NCBI GenBank assembly: GCA_038238185.1
Contig: JBBRXY010000003.1
Coordinates: forward strand, 1-64,000
Length of the DNA stretch: 64,000 nt
Direction: 5' to 3'
Origin: DATAQC01 sp038238185
GTDB taxonomy: Bacteria > Actinomycetota > Acidimicrobiia > Acidimicrobiales > AC-14
Positions 25,444-33,793 of this stretch are shown here, in pieces (the first letter of the stretch is position 1; every line of letters starts with the position of its first letter). Made by a program: the position numbers and the translations under genes. The notes beneath the pieces were generated by a model. That model was given only the letters and a program-made list of their open reading frames with translations. It made no database searches and was not told where the DNA came from.

Positions 25444-27212
25444 GACAGAACCGCTGAGGGCTCTACAGGTCCTACCTCCGCCGAGGCGGTGACCACTGTG
25501 TCGCGCGGAAATGCCTCCTCGATGCCCCAGTCGAGCAGCACCCGAACCTTCTTCTCGATACCCGGGAGCTTGCCCAGGTAGATCGCCCTCCACATCAGCC
25601 AAGCCAGCAGGCCGGAGAAGCGGTGACCGCGGATCTCAGCTGCTGCGGTCCGCCGCCCGAGGGCCACCAAGGTGCCGATGGCCCGGAAGCGGAAGGGTGA
25701 TGGCTCCTCGCCCCGCAGGACCGCAGCAATGTTGTCGGCCAGGGCCTTGCCTTCGCGCAGGGCATGCTGAGCCGTCGGTGGGTGAGGCGCACCGTCACGG
25801 TCGAGGTCAGGCACCTCGGCACAATCGCCCGCGGCCCAGAGGCCGGCTACCCCGGGCACGGCCAGGGTGGCGTCGACCTTCAGTGCCCCGGCGCGATTCT
25901 TGTCGACGGCGAGGGCGGCGAGTGCCGCGTTCGGTTGGGTCCCGGCCGTCCACACCAATGTCTCGGTGCCGACCACCTCCTGGCCATCGAGGATCACAAA
26001 CCCGGCCCCGGCTCCGGCAACGCGCCTTCCCAGCAGGAACTCGATGCCGCGCGCCTCGAGCCGGCGCTGCGCATAAGCCGCCAGTTCGGTTGACAGCTCG
26101 GGCAGGATCCGGTCGCGGGGATGGACGAGCACGAACCGGGGATCGTCGGGTCCGATCACCGGGTAATAGCGCCGGACGCCATGCACGAAGTCGAAGAGCT
26201 CGGCGGCCATCTCCACCCCGGCGAAGCCGCCCCCAGCCACGACGAACGTCAGGAGCCGTCTCCGCTCGTCGGCATCGCATTCCCCCTCGGCGCGGTCTAG
26301 AAGCGTGAGGGTGTGGTTGCGAAGGCGGGTGGCGTCGGAGAGCGACTTGAGCGAGAACGAGTGCTCAGCGACTCCCGCCAGACCGAGGTAGTTGGGCTCC
26401 GAGCCCAGGGCGATGACCAGCTGGTCGTACTCGAGGTGGTCGGTCTCCCCGGTATGGCTGGCCGACACTTGGACCACTCGGCGCTCGAGGTCAATGGCGT
26501 CCACCGTTCCCCGTCGGAACCGGGTCAAGGGGCACGATGCCCGCACCGGGGACGCGATGTGGGTGGCCTGGATGGCGCTCGAGGCCACCTCGGCCAACAT
26601 GGGGGTGAACAAGAGGTAATTCGACTCGCTCACCAGGGTGACGTCGACCCGCAGGCCCCGAGCCGACAGCCGCTCGAGCCGGCGGGCAACCGCCACGCCG
26701 GCGAAGCCGCCACCAATCACCAGCACACGGGGTGGCACCCCCTCGGAGGGAGGCGGGACCGGGACCTTCCGTGGGAGCCGGTCGACGAGCAGATATAGCA
26801 GGACCCCGGTGGCGCCGCCGTGGAGGATGCTACCAATGAGATAGGGGAACACCTCGCCAGCCTGGGTCGCCGACCAGGTCGGGCTGACTCCTAGGACCAG
26901 CGGCAGTGCCGTGAGCCACCAGCAGATCCAACCGAGCAGGCCGAAGAGAAGGCCGCCGCTCACCGCGGCCGGGAGAGCTTCGGGCTGGGTGACCCACCCG
27001 CAGGCCGCTCCGGTGACCGTGGCGCCGACTAGGAGCACCAAGACGCCTACGACGTCGGGCCCCGGCCCGGCTGCCATGGTGTCGACCATCCCCTGTCGGA
27101 CGAGTACCACGACCACCGCGGCGCCCGCCAGGAACCCGGCGACGGCCCCCGCGATGGCGAACTCGCCACGGGTAGCTCGCTGGCGCCCCGGGTCACCCGT
27201 GGCGACGCTCAC
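25440..27212 (-). CDS. type II NADH dehydrogenase with N-terminal membrane module
   Basis: 590 residues. Residues about 15-150 are hydrophobic (about four helices) and contain WICWWLTALPLVLG and FPYLIGSILHGGATGVLLYL, matching the repeated module of the next gene. From about 162 it is a flavoprotein of the NDH-2 type: FAD motif VLVIGGGFAGVAVARRL (GGGFAG 167-172), the NADH-binding segment VVAGGGFAGVEMAAEL, and the FAD closing motif LWAAGDCAEVP. Such enzymes pass electrons from NADH to quinone without pumping protons. The usual family length is about 400, so the membrane part is an addition. GTG start 27212. Confidence 0.88.
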   Translation of the reverse strand: MSVATGDPGRQRATRGEFAIAGAVAGFLAGAAVVVVLVRQGMVDTMAAGPGPDVVGVLVLLVGATVTGAACGWVTQPEALPAAVSGGLLFGLLGWICWWLTALPLVLGVSPTWSATQAGEVFPYLIGSILHGGATGVLLYLLVDRLPRKVPVPPPSEGVPPRVLVIGGGFAGVAVARRLERLSARGLRVDVTLVSESNYLLFTPMLAEVASSAIQATHIASPVRASCPLTRFRRGTVDAIDLERRVVQVSASHTGETDHLEYDQLVIALGSEPNYLGLAGVAEHSFSLKSLSDATRLRNHTLTLLDRAEGECDADERRRLLTFVVAGGGFAGVEMAAELFDFVHGVRRYYPVIGPDDPRFVLVHPRDRILPELSTELAAYAQRRLEARGIEFLLGRRVAGAGAGFVILDGQEVVGTETLVWTAGTQPNAALAALAVDKNRAGALKVDATLAVPGVAGLWAAGDCAEVPDLDRDGAPHPPTAQHALREGKALADNIAAVLRGEEPSPFRFRAIGTLVALGRRTAAAEIRGHRFSGLLAWLMWRAIYLGKLPGIEKKVRVLLDWGIEEAFPRDTVVTASAEVGPVEPSAVLS

Positions 27213-27259
27213 GGGCCGCCGACTTCGGGGTCGTGCCCTGCCATCGACCCCACCGTCTA

Positions 27260-28150
27260 CTACCTCAGGCTGCGCCGTACGAGGGCGCTGGTGCCGTCGG
27301 CGAAGACCACGAGGGCCAGGATGGCCAGGATGAGGACCGATGCCTGGGAGTAGCGAAACAGGCGAATGCTTACGTCAAGGTCCTGGCCGATACCGCCGGC
27401 TCCCACGAAACCAACGATCGCCGCGGCCCGGACGTTGCATTCCCACTGATAGAGCGTCAATGACAGAAGATTCTGGCGAGCCTGGGGAAAGACGGCGAGC
27501 ACGCCGAGCGCCGTCCTGCCCGCGCCCAGGAGACGGATCGCTTCAACCGGGCCGTCATCGACAGCTTCCATCTGCTCCGCCCACAGCTTGCCCAGAAGGC
27601 CGGCCGAGTGGATGCCGATGGCAAGAGCGCCGGCGAAGGGGCCGAGGCCGACGGCGCTGATGAACACGAGCGCCCATACGAGCTCGGGTACAGCGCGGAG
27701 AAAGTTCAGGAGGTTCCGGGCGAGCTGATAGGGCATGAGCCCGAGAACCCGGCGCCATCGCGGCAGGCCGGGGGTGCGGTTCACTGAGAGGTTGGCGGCA
27801 GCCAGAAAGGACAGCGGTACCCCGATCAAGATGCCCACCGCCAACCCCGCGAAGGAGATCTGCAGCGTCGTCACCGCCGATCGGGCGACCTCGCCGAGGT
27901 AGCTCAGGCTGAGGTCGGGGTGCAGGAAGCCACTGATGAATCGCTGCGTCTGCTCCTGGGCGCGGCCGTTGCTGAAGAACCCGGCATTGAACCCGGTGCC
28001 GCGGATGCTCCATCCGACGAGGAGCACGAAGATCCCGAACCAACCCACCCCCGACCATCTCCGCCTGCCGCTACGAGTTGCGGGGGCGTGACCCCCGGAG
28101 CGGCGGTCCTCGGCGGACAGAACGCTCACCGACACGCCGGGCGGCTCCAC
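27260..28150 (-). CDS. phnE: PhnE-type ABC transporter permease
   Basis: 296 residues, about six membrane helices. The binding-protein-dependent permease core has ILIGVPLSFLAAANL, VWALVFISAVGLGPFAGALA and the EAA-like loop AIRLLGAGRTALGVLAVFPQA, with GAGGIGQDL near the end, all PhnE-typical. GTG 28150 has AAGG five bases upstream and overlaps the ATP-binding gene by 25 bases. It would form the channel with the PhnC- and PhnD-like products. Substrate uncertain: phosphonate, phosphite or another oxyanion. Confidence 0.85.
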   Translation of the reverse strand: MEPPGVSVSVLSAEDRRSGGHAPATRSGRRRWSGVGWFGIFVLLVGWSIRGTGFNAGFFSNGRAQEQTQRFISGFLHPDLSLSYLGEVARSAVTTLQISFAGLAVGILIGVPLSFLAAANLSVNRTPGLPRWRRVLGLMPYQLARNLLNFLRAVPELVWALVFISAVGLGPFAGALAIGIHSAGLLGKLWAEQMEAVDDGPVEAIRLLGAGRTALGVLAVFPQARQNLLSLTLYQWECNVRAAAIVGFVGAGGIGQDLDVSIRLFRYSQASVLILAILALVVFADGTSALVRRSLR

Positions 28151-28935
28151 GGAGCCTTTTCGGGGGTTTCCACCGCGTCAGACGCGATGATCTTGTCGGA
28201 CATATAGATTCGGGCCAGCACTCCACTGTCGAGAGCCGTCGGTGCGCCGTTATGGACGATCACCCCGTCGGCGAGGGCGACCACACGATCCATGCGGCGA
28301 GCCACGGCCAGCTCGTGGGTGGCGATCACCATCGGTGCCCCGGCGAGGGCGAGCCCGACCAGGGCCTCCATGACGAGATCGCCGCTGGCCTGATCGACCG
28401 ACGCGGTGGGCTCATCAGCCAGGACGACGCTCGGGGCCTGCACCAGCAGGCGTGCCACGGCCACGCGCTGGCGCTGGCCTCCAGACAGCTCATCGACGCG
28501 CACCTCGGCGAGGTGACCAACTTCCAATCGGTCGAGCGCCTCGCGACAGCGCCATGCCACGTCGCGGGTGGGTCCGGAGGCGGCGAGGCGCAGCGCAGCG
28601 AGTGGCCCCGCCCCCGCCTGCGTTGCCACGGCGACGTTGGCCAGAGCCGACACGCTGGGAACGAGATCGCCGCGTTGGTGGATGACGCCGATGGACGCGC
28701 GGGTCGAGCGCAGCTCGCGACCCGCCAGCCGTCCGAGGTCCGCTCCGCCAACCACGACGCGGCCGCGACTGGGCCGAAGGCTGCGGGTGAGGAGTCGAAA
28801 CAGCGTGGTCTTGCCCGCTCCAGACGGTCCGATCAGTGCCACCTGCTCGCCACGGGCCGCACCCAGGGTCACTTCAGACAGGACGGCGCCACGATGGCGA
28901 TATCCAGCGGTGACGGCGTCGACGAGGATGTCCAC
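28126..28935 (-). CDS. phnC: PhnC-type ABC transporter ATP-binding protein
   Basis: 269 residues. Walker A GPSGAGKTT, Q-loop VIHQRGDLV, signature LSGGQRQR, Walker B VVLADEPTAS and the switch histidine in VIATHE are all present, so it should be active. It pairs with the permease encoded next and with the lipoprotein upstream (12-bp gap). The C-terminus (after about 240) carries a short extension that overlaps the permease start. Confidence 0.87.
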   Translation of the reverse strand: MDILVDAVTAGYRHRGAVLSEVTLGAARGEQVALIGPSGAGKTTLFRLLTRSLRPSRGRVVVGGADLGRLAGRELRSTRASIGVIHQRGDLVPSVSALANVAVATQAGAGPLAALRLAASGPTRDVAWRCREALDRLEVGHLAEVRVDELSGGQRQRVAVARLLVQAPSVVLADEPTASVDQASGDLVMEALVGLALAGAPMVIATHELAVARRMDRVVALADGVIVHNGAPTALDSGVLARIYMSDKIIASDAVETPEKAPWSRPACR

Positions 28936-28947
28936 AAGCCGGCGGCG

Positions 28948-29892
28948 TTACTTCGCCGGCTGGAGCAGCCCAAGGGCGCGGGCCTGCTGTTCGACTTCGT
29001 CGTAGTCGGACGCGGTCACTTTGGCATACGACTCGGCTCGGAGGACGTCGAGAAGGGCAGGGTCTGTGATTCCCTGGAACGCTGCCACGATCCGGTCTCG
29101 AAACGAGGCCGGCAATGACTCGGGCGCCACCCAGGGATAGCCCTGCACTTCGCGACTGTCGAGGACCTTGATCTTGGCGCCATCCACTTTGCCGTCGGCC
29201 TCCAGTCGGTGAAGGATCCGGGCCTCCAGCCCGGCCGCAGCGACCTGCCCAGCGGCGACCGCGGCGGCGGCGGCATCGTGGCCGCCGGTGAAGGTCACCG
29301 TACCCAAGCCCTCACACTCGGTGAGGGTGGTGGTGGAGCACTTGTAGCCGGCATCGCGCAGCATGATGCGGGGGTACAACGACCCCGAGGTCGACCCCGG
29401 GTCACCGAAGGCGAAGGCCTTGCCCTTCAGGTCGGCCAGGCTGCTCACCCCCGAGTCGGTCAGCGTCACGATCTGCGACAGGTACTTCTGGGTATGGGTC
29501 TCCCGGTCCACCTCGGTTACGAGAGGCACGACCTTCGTGCGTTGGCGGGCCTGGGCGTAGGTAAGGCCACCGAGGTAGGCCAGATCGAGCTGCCCGGCTT
29601 CGAGGGCCGCGACCGTGCCGGCGTAGTTGGTGGCCACGAACAGTTCGACCTTGACACCCAAGGCCTTCTGGAGGTAGTCGGCGAGGGTCTGGTACTTGGT
29701 CTTCTGGGCATCGGGAGCGACGTTGGGGATCAGGCCGACCCGAAGGGTGGTGGGGTCCTTGGCCGTCGACGCGCTCGATGGGTTCGCTGAGTTCGCGGTG
29801 TTCGCGGTGTTCGAGGTCGAGCAGGCGCCGGCCAGGAGGGCAAGCACCACCACCGCTACATATCTTGGTCTCATGGCGCGGATGCAGGGCAC
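28948..29892 (-). CDS. phnD: PhnD-type substrate-binding lipoprotein
   Basis: 314 residues. The N-terminus is a lipoprotein signal, VLALLAGAC, then an Asn/Thr/Ser-rich linker (STSNTANTANSAN). The PhnD-like fold shows TLRVGLIPNVAP, a FVATNYAGTVAALEAGQLDLAYLGG block and AFGDPGSTSGSLYPRIM. Binding proteins of this family take phosphonates, phosphite or related oxyanions; the family also includes the arsenite sensor AioX, so the ligand is open. GTG 29892 is chosen because AGGAG lies six bases upstream; a much longer frame exists but its start is not protein-like. Confidence 0.83.
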   Translation of the reverse strand: MPCIRAMRPRYVAVVVLALLAGACSTSNTANTANSANPSSASTAKDPTTLRVGLIPNVAPDAQKTKYQTLADYLQKALGVKVELFVATNYAGTVAALEAGQLDLAYLGGLTYAQARQRTKVVPLVTEVDRETHTQKYLSQIVTLTDSGVSSLADLKGKAFAFGDPGSTSGSLYPRIMLRDAGYKCSTTTLTECEGLGTVTFTGGHDAAAAAVAAGQVAAAGLEARILHRLEADGKVDGAKIKVLDSREVQGYPWVAPESLPASFRDRIVAAFQGITDPALLDVLRAESYAKVTASDYDEVEQQARALGLLQPAK

Positions 29893-29933
29893 GTGATCTC
29901 CTGGTGCGGGCGGGGACGGGCGAGATGGACGGG

Positions 29934-30494
29934 TTAGAGAGGCCAGCGGGTCGATCGGCGGCCGAGACGCCCGTCGAGGCCCCAGGCGTAGCCCGACGGG
30001 ACGAGGGCGAGCACGATGAGGGGCACCAGCTCGAGGAACTGCTCGGGCAGCCACCGGTCGCCGGAGAGGTAGACCAGGAACAGGAAGACGACGGGGCCGA
30101 GGGCGACGAGAGCACCGATGCGGGGCAGCAGGCCAGCGACCAGAAGCACACCGGCGGTGAGCTCGACGAAGGTCAGCGCCCAGCCGAAGAGACCGAAGTT
30201 GGGAAGTACCACGTCGTTGGTGATCCGCCCGATCAGGGGCAGGAGGTGCTGCGCGTTCTTGTTCACCTCGACATCGAGGATGAAGCGGGCGTCAGCGCGG
30301 TCGATGAGATTGGCGACGAGCGGTCCCACTGCGATCCGGTGGAACCCGAAGAGCTTGGCCAGCCCGTTCGAGAGGAAGGTGAAGCCCATGAGGATGCGCA
30401 CCGCGGCCAGACCACGGGCGAGGTCACGGGGGTTGACAGGCGTGCCGAGTGGATCGGCGAATGTGGGGTCCGCCGGCGATCGATTGGAGTTCAA
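29934..30494 (-). CDS. DoxX/DoxD-family membrane protein
   Basis: 186 residues with four membrane helices: AAVRILMGFTFLSNGLAKLF, LFGWALTFVELTAGVLLVAG, IGALVALGPVVFLFLVYLSG and FLELVPLIVLALV. This is the DoxX superfamily, whose members include thiosulfate:quinone oxidoreductase subunits and oxidative-stress membrane proteins. A TTG at 30494 has GAGGA six bases upstream and starts just before the conserved part, so TTG is the likely start. Part of the eight-gene operon between the radical SAM and PhnD-like genes. Confidence 0.78.
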   Translation of the reverse strand: MNSNRSPADPTFADPLGTPVNPRDLARGLAAVRILMGFTFLSNGLAKLFGFHRIAVGPLVANLIDRADARFILDVEVNKNAQHLLPLIGRITNDVVLPNFGLFGWALTFVELTAGVLLVAGLLPRIGALVALGPVVFLFLVYLSGDRWLPEQFLELVPLIVLALVPSGYAWGLDGRLGRRSTRWPL

Positions 30495-30600
30495 GGTGTC
30501 TCCTCGGACGGTGTGGGACGTTCCGCCGGCGACCGACCAGGATGCGGTCGGTCGCCGGCGAAGGACGGGTCGACCCGAACCGGGCCGAGATCGGTCATGT

Positions 30601-31440
30601 TCAGCGGATGCCGAGCTGGGCATCGTCGCCCGGCGGGCGGCCTTCGACGAGGCGCAGCAGCGCCGATGCTGGGACGGCCAGAGGATCCGTCGTTCGGGTG
30701 ACGAGCAGGTCGGTCTCGGGGACGCCGTCGCGGATCGTGGGGCCGAAGGGGCTCCACCAGGCGCCGTCGGCGGTGATGGTCAGCTCGGGTGGGAGGTCAC
30801 CGGCTGTGGCCCGCACCCCCATGTCCGAGACATCGGCGCGTCCACGGCGCACGATCGGGCGCACAACGTGGTCCTCGTCGCTCACTCCGAGGCTGCGGTG
30901 CAGGCTGCACAGCCTGGCCTGCTCGTCGTCGCTCACGGCCGCCTCGGGATCGAGAGTGGTGCCGACACGCACCCGGATCCCCCGTTCGACCAGTCGGGCG
31001 ATGGCGCCGACCACAGTGGCATGGTTGTCGTCGCCTCGGTGGGCGTCGTTCTCGCTGGCTTCGGCGTAGTCGAGCGACACTTGGATAGTTATGTCCTGCC
31101 CTGACAGAGCCTCTACGCGCTTGAGGCGGTCGCCGTGGAAGAGCGTGGCGTTGCTCAGCACCACGGTCGGGAGGAGCTCGGCCATGCGCAGGAGCACGTC
31201 CACCATGTCCGGGCGCAGGAACGGCTCGCCGCCGGTCACACCGAGGTCGGTGAAGCCCAAGTCCTTGGCCTGGCTCGCGAGGCCCACCATGCGCTCGGCC
31301 TCGAGATCACGGCGCGCCGAGCGCGGCGAGGAGTCGGTGAGGCAGTAGGTGCAGACCAAGTTGCAGTGGTAGTTGCTGTAGAGCCACACCCGCCCCGGGA
31401 GCCGGCCGTCTCGCACGGCGTCGGCGATGGCCGCGGTCAC
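30601..31440 (-). CDS. radical SAM enzyme
   Basis: 279 residues. The iron-sulfur motif is Cys26, Cys30, Cys33 (YHCNLVCTYCL), followed by LGVTGGEPFLRPD (GGE motif for AdoMet) and VSLDYAEASENDAHRG. The layout is that of MoaA/AlbA-like enzymes, but I see no extra cysteine-rich SPASM region, so only one cluster is likely. The start overlaps the stop of the AhpD-like gene. Its substrate is unknown; neighbours suggest modification of a small molecule handled by the PhnD transporter or a redox product. Confidence 0.82.
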   Translation of the reverse strand: MTAAIADAVRDGRLPGRVWLYSNYHCNLVCTYCLTDSSPRSARRDLEAERMVGLASQAKDLGFTDLGVTGGEPFLRPDMVDVLLRMAELLPTVVLSNATLFHGDRLKRVEALSGQDITIQVSLDYAEASENDAHRGDDNHATVVGAIARLVERGIRVRVGTTLDPEAAVSDDEQARLCSLHRSLGVSDEDHVVRPIVRRGRADVSDMGVRATAGDLPPELTITADGAWWSPFGPTIRDGVPETDLLVTRTTDPLAVPASALLRLVEGRPPGDDAQLGIR

Positions 31441-32018
31441 GATGTCAGGCCGGCCGAGTTCAGGCGGGCCAGCACCTCGGGCGACGTCGGCAACTCGAGG
31501 GCGGTACAGAATCGATTGAGCAGCAGCGTCGTCGTCGCCAGCAAGGTGAGCTCCACCACGACGTGATCAGGTCGACTCCGGCGCAATCCGGCGCGAGACT
31601 CGGGGTCGATCGAGCCAGTTCCCGCCAGCGCGTCACACCAGGCGATCAGGCTGCGATCGTCGTCGGACGGGAACGCGGTGTCGACAGAGAGCTCACCGCG
31701 CAGGGCCCGAACCTCCTCGACCGACAGGCCGCTGTCCAGGGCAACCACCGTGTGCGACTGCACGCAGTAGCGGCACGACGCCCGGGCCGACGTGCGCAGG
31801 ATCACGATCTCCTTGGTGCGAACATCGATAGCCGACGCGCCGAGCACCGTGCCCAGGAAGGGCATGGCAACCTCGAGCATCTCCGGCACGTGTGCCAGCG
31901 CGGCCACGATCGGGCCGGGGTCACCCCCGGCGAAGAAGGGCTGGGCGAGCAGCGGCGCGTCGGCGGCGTCGATGAGCGCGATCGGGCGGTCGGCGACGGA
32001 TCCGGGGAACTCAGACAT
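31437..32018 (-). CDS. AhpD-like carboxymuconolactone decarboxylase family protein
   Basis: 193 residues, helical. The AhpD active-site motif is present: EIVILRTSARASCRYCVQSH, with the CxxC pair and downstream His. AhpD-like proteins use this pair for peroxide or thiol redox reactions. Start ATG 32018 is chosen; a TTG two codons earlier is in frame. First gene of the minus-strand operon, divergent from the thiol-redox cluster, with 139 bp between the two starts holding both promoters. Confidence 0.83.
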   Translation of the reverse strand: MSEFPGSVADRPIALIDAADAPLLAQPFFAGGDPGPIVAALAHVPEMLEVAMPFLGTVLGASAIDVRTKEIVILRTSARASCRYCVQSHTVVALDSGLSVEEVRALRGELSVDTAFPSDDDRSLIAWCDALAGTGSIDPESRAGLRRSRPDHVVVELTLLATTTLLLNRFCTALELPTSPEVLARLNSAGLTS

Positions 32019-32157
32019 GGGCAACCATTATGGCCGCGGATTCCCGGGTGAGGGCGCGGCCGAACCGTCATCACCTGTTCGTCCTTCCCCGACCCGAAAC
32101 GCCCTCCCGCCTGCGTTAGGGTCGATCTCGGCGGAATAGCCCGTCCAGGAGGCTGCC

Positions 32158-32787
32158 TTGTTTGCTCGACCGCTGCGTGTCCGAAGGGCGCAATCCAACC
32201 CCGACGACCGGACACGTGTGGGTCCCCGCCGACGGGCGATCGCCGGGGCCCTGGCGGTAGCCGCCCTGGCCATCGCCGGTTGCGGCCGCGGCTCAACCGG
32301 AGTGTCGACTGGCGCTGGCGCGCCGACGCAGTCCAGTGTCAGCCCCACTTCGGGCACACCGACGCCGGGTGTGGCGAATAGCGCCCTTCCCCATGTCGTG
32401 GTCAACGACGTCGGCGCTGGAGCCAAGATCGATCTCGCGTCGGTGCCCACTCGGGACCGACCACTGCTCGTATGGTTCTGGGCCCCACACTGACCCTCCT
32501 GCCGGGCCGAAGCGCCCGGTGTCGAGCGGTTCGCTCGACAGAATGACGCCCAGCTCACCGTGGTCGGGCTCGGGACGCAAGACTCCCTCCCCGAGGCCAG
32601 GGACTTCGTGACCCGCTACAAGATCTCCTTCCAGATGCTCTGGGATGACGGCTTTGACTCCTGGCGGGCCCTCGAGATCGCCGCCCAGCCCGCCGCCGTC
32701 CTGTTCTCCGCCACCGGCAAAGAGATCAAGCGCTGGCAGGGTTCGTTCCCCGAAGACGAAGTGCTCCGCCTCGCCCGTGGCGCCTGA
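32158..32787 (+). CDS. TlpA-like thioredoxin-fold lipoprotein with in-frame TGA (candidate selenoprotein)
   Basis: TTG 32158 has AGGAGG five bases upstream. The N-terminus is a lipoprotein signal (AVAALAIAGC), then a Ser/Thr/Gly linker. At codon 112 (32491-32493) the frame meets TGA, but the same frame continues without another stop to 32787. The protein reads LLVWFWAPH-TGA-PSCRAEAPGV, then LTVVGLGTQDSL, a cis-Pro segment AAQPAAVLF and IKRWQGSFPEDEVLRL, all normal for TlpA. The TGA stands exactly at the first Cys of WAPxCxxC, so selenocysteine (UxxC) is the simplest reading. Downstream hairpins: CCGGGC/GCCCGG (32502-32519) and TGTCGAGCG/CGCTCGACA with loop GTT (32520-32540), the latter within the distance expected for a bacterial SECIS. 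Read as stop, it would give a useless 111-residue fragment. CcdA follows directly. Confidence 0.75.
32502..32540 (+). promoter_or_regulatory. candidate bacterial SECIS hairpins
   Basis: Two adjacent stems start eight bases after the TGA. Stem 1: 6 bp, loop CGAAGC. Stem 2: perfect 9 bp with apical loop GTT whose first base is G; the loop starts 35 nt after the TGA. Bacterial SECIS elements need a small stem-loop with a G early in the apical loop at roughly this distance. Both are within coding sequence, as expected. Confidence 0.5.
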
Positions 32788-32789
32788 GC

Positions 32790-33761
32790 GTGGGCACCCC
32801 GCTCGCCCTGGCCTACGCCGCCGGGCTGCTCGCCGCCTTCAACCCGTGCGGGTTCGCGCTGCTGCCCGCCTACCTCGCCTACTTCGTCGGCGTGGCCGGC
32901 GACGAGCGATCGTCACCGTTGCGGGCCACGGGACGAGCCCTGGCCGTGTCTGCCACCCTGACCCTCGGCTTTGCCGTGGTGTTCGGGGCCGTCGGGGCCG
33001 TCGTGACCCTGGCCTCGGTGCAGGTCTCGCGGATCGCCCCGTGGTTCACCGTGGTGATCGGCATGGCGCTGATCCCCCTGGGCGTGGCCATGATGCTGGG
33101 CTACGAACCGAAGCTGTCGCTGCCACGAATGTCGCGGGGGGCGAACCGCGATGCCGGGCTACCCGGCATCTTCCTGTTCGGGATGTCCTACGCCACCGTC
33201 TCGCTGTCATGCACCCTGCCGCCGTTCCTGGCCGCGGTAGCGACAACCTTCCAGAAGGCGAGCCTGCCCGGTGGCATCGCCACATTCCTGCTGTATGCCG
33301 CCGGGATGGGCAGCGTGCTCGCCGTACTGAGCGTCGCCGTCGCCGTCGCCCAGCGCCAGGTCGTGACCGGCATGAGACGGGTTCTGCCCTACGTGCACCG
33401 GGCATCCGGTGGTCTTCTGATCCTGGCGGGCGCCTATGTCGCCTGGTACGGCGCCTATGAGCTGATCCTCAACTCTGGCCGCGACATCTCTAGCGGGCCG
33501 GTCGGAGCCGTCACGAGCATCTCCGGGCGCATCAGCCGTTTCGTCGGCGAGGCCGGTGCGGTTCCGCTCGGGCTCGCAGCCGCAGCCACTCTGTTGGTGA
33601 TCCTCGGCCTCGCCGGCATCATGAGTCGCCGCCAAACCGCTCGCCGCCGACGCGAGATAGTCCCGGCTGTCGCCGGCGATGGGTCGTCGGTCGCCGGCCC
33701 TTCAGTGACGACCTCCGGCCGCGACGTCGCCGTCGATGCCACCGCTGACAGCAGACCATGA
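32790..33761 (+). CDS. ccdA: CcdA-type cytochrome c biogenesis / disulfide reduction protein
   Basis: 323 residues, six membrane helices. The DsbD/CcdA cysteines are in FNPCGFALLPAYL and SLSCTLPPFLAAV. CcdA carries electrons from cytoplasmic thioredoxin across the membrane to extracytoplasmic thioredoxin-like proteins. GTG 32790 begins two bases after the TlpA-like gene, so this membrane protein is the natural electron donor of that lipoprotein. The last 70 residues are a polar tail beyond the core. The translational coupling argues that ribosomes do reach the end of the upstream gene. Confidence 0.88.
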   Translation: MGTPLALAYAAGLLAAFNPCGFALLPAYLAYFVGVAGDERSSPLRATGRALAVSATLTLGFAVVFGAVGAVVTLASVQVSRIAPWFTVVIGMALIPLGVAMMLGYEPKLSLPRMSRGANRDAGLPGIFLFGMSYATVSLSCTLPPFLAAVATTFQKASLPGGIATFLLYAAGMGSVLAVLSVAVAVAQRQVVTGMRRVLPYVHRASGGLLILAGAYVAWYGAYELILNSGRDISSGPVGAVTSISGRISRFVGEAGAVPLGLAAAATLLVILGLAGIMSRRQTARRRREIVPAVAGDGSSVAGPSVTTSGRDVAVDATADSRP

Positions 33762-33793
33762 GCATCATGGCCAGACCTACGGGAGAGACGAAC

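Noticed and set aside
30495..30623. N-terminal extension of the DoxX-like frame
   Set aside because: Low-complexity Arg/Ser/Pro residues, and a TTG with a good ribosome site at 30494 explains the start.
32491..32493. Plain nonsense mutation as explanation of the TGA
   Set aside because: Not excluded, but less likely: the TGA is at the redox Cys codon, the rest of the frame is clean, hairpins follow, and the next gene is coupled.
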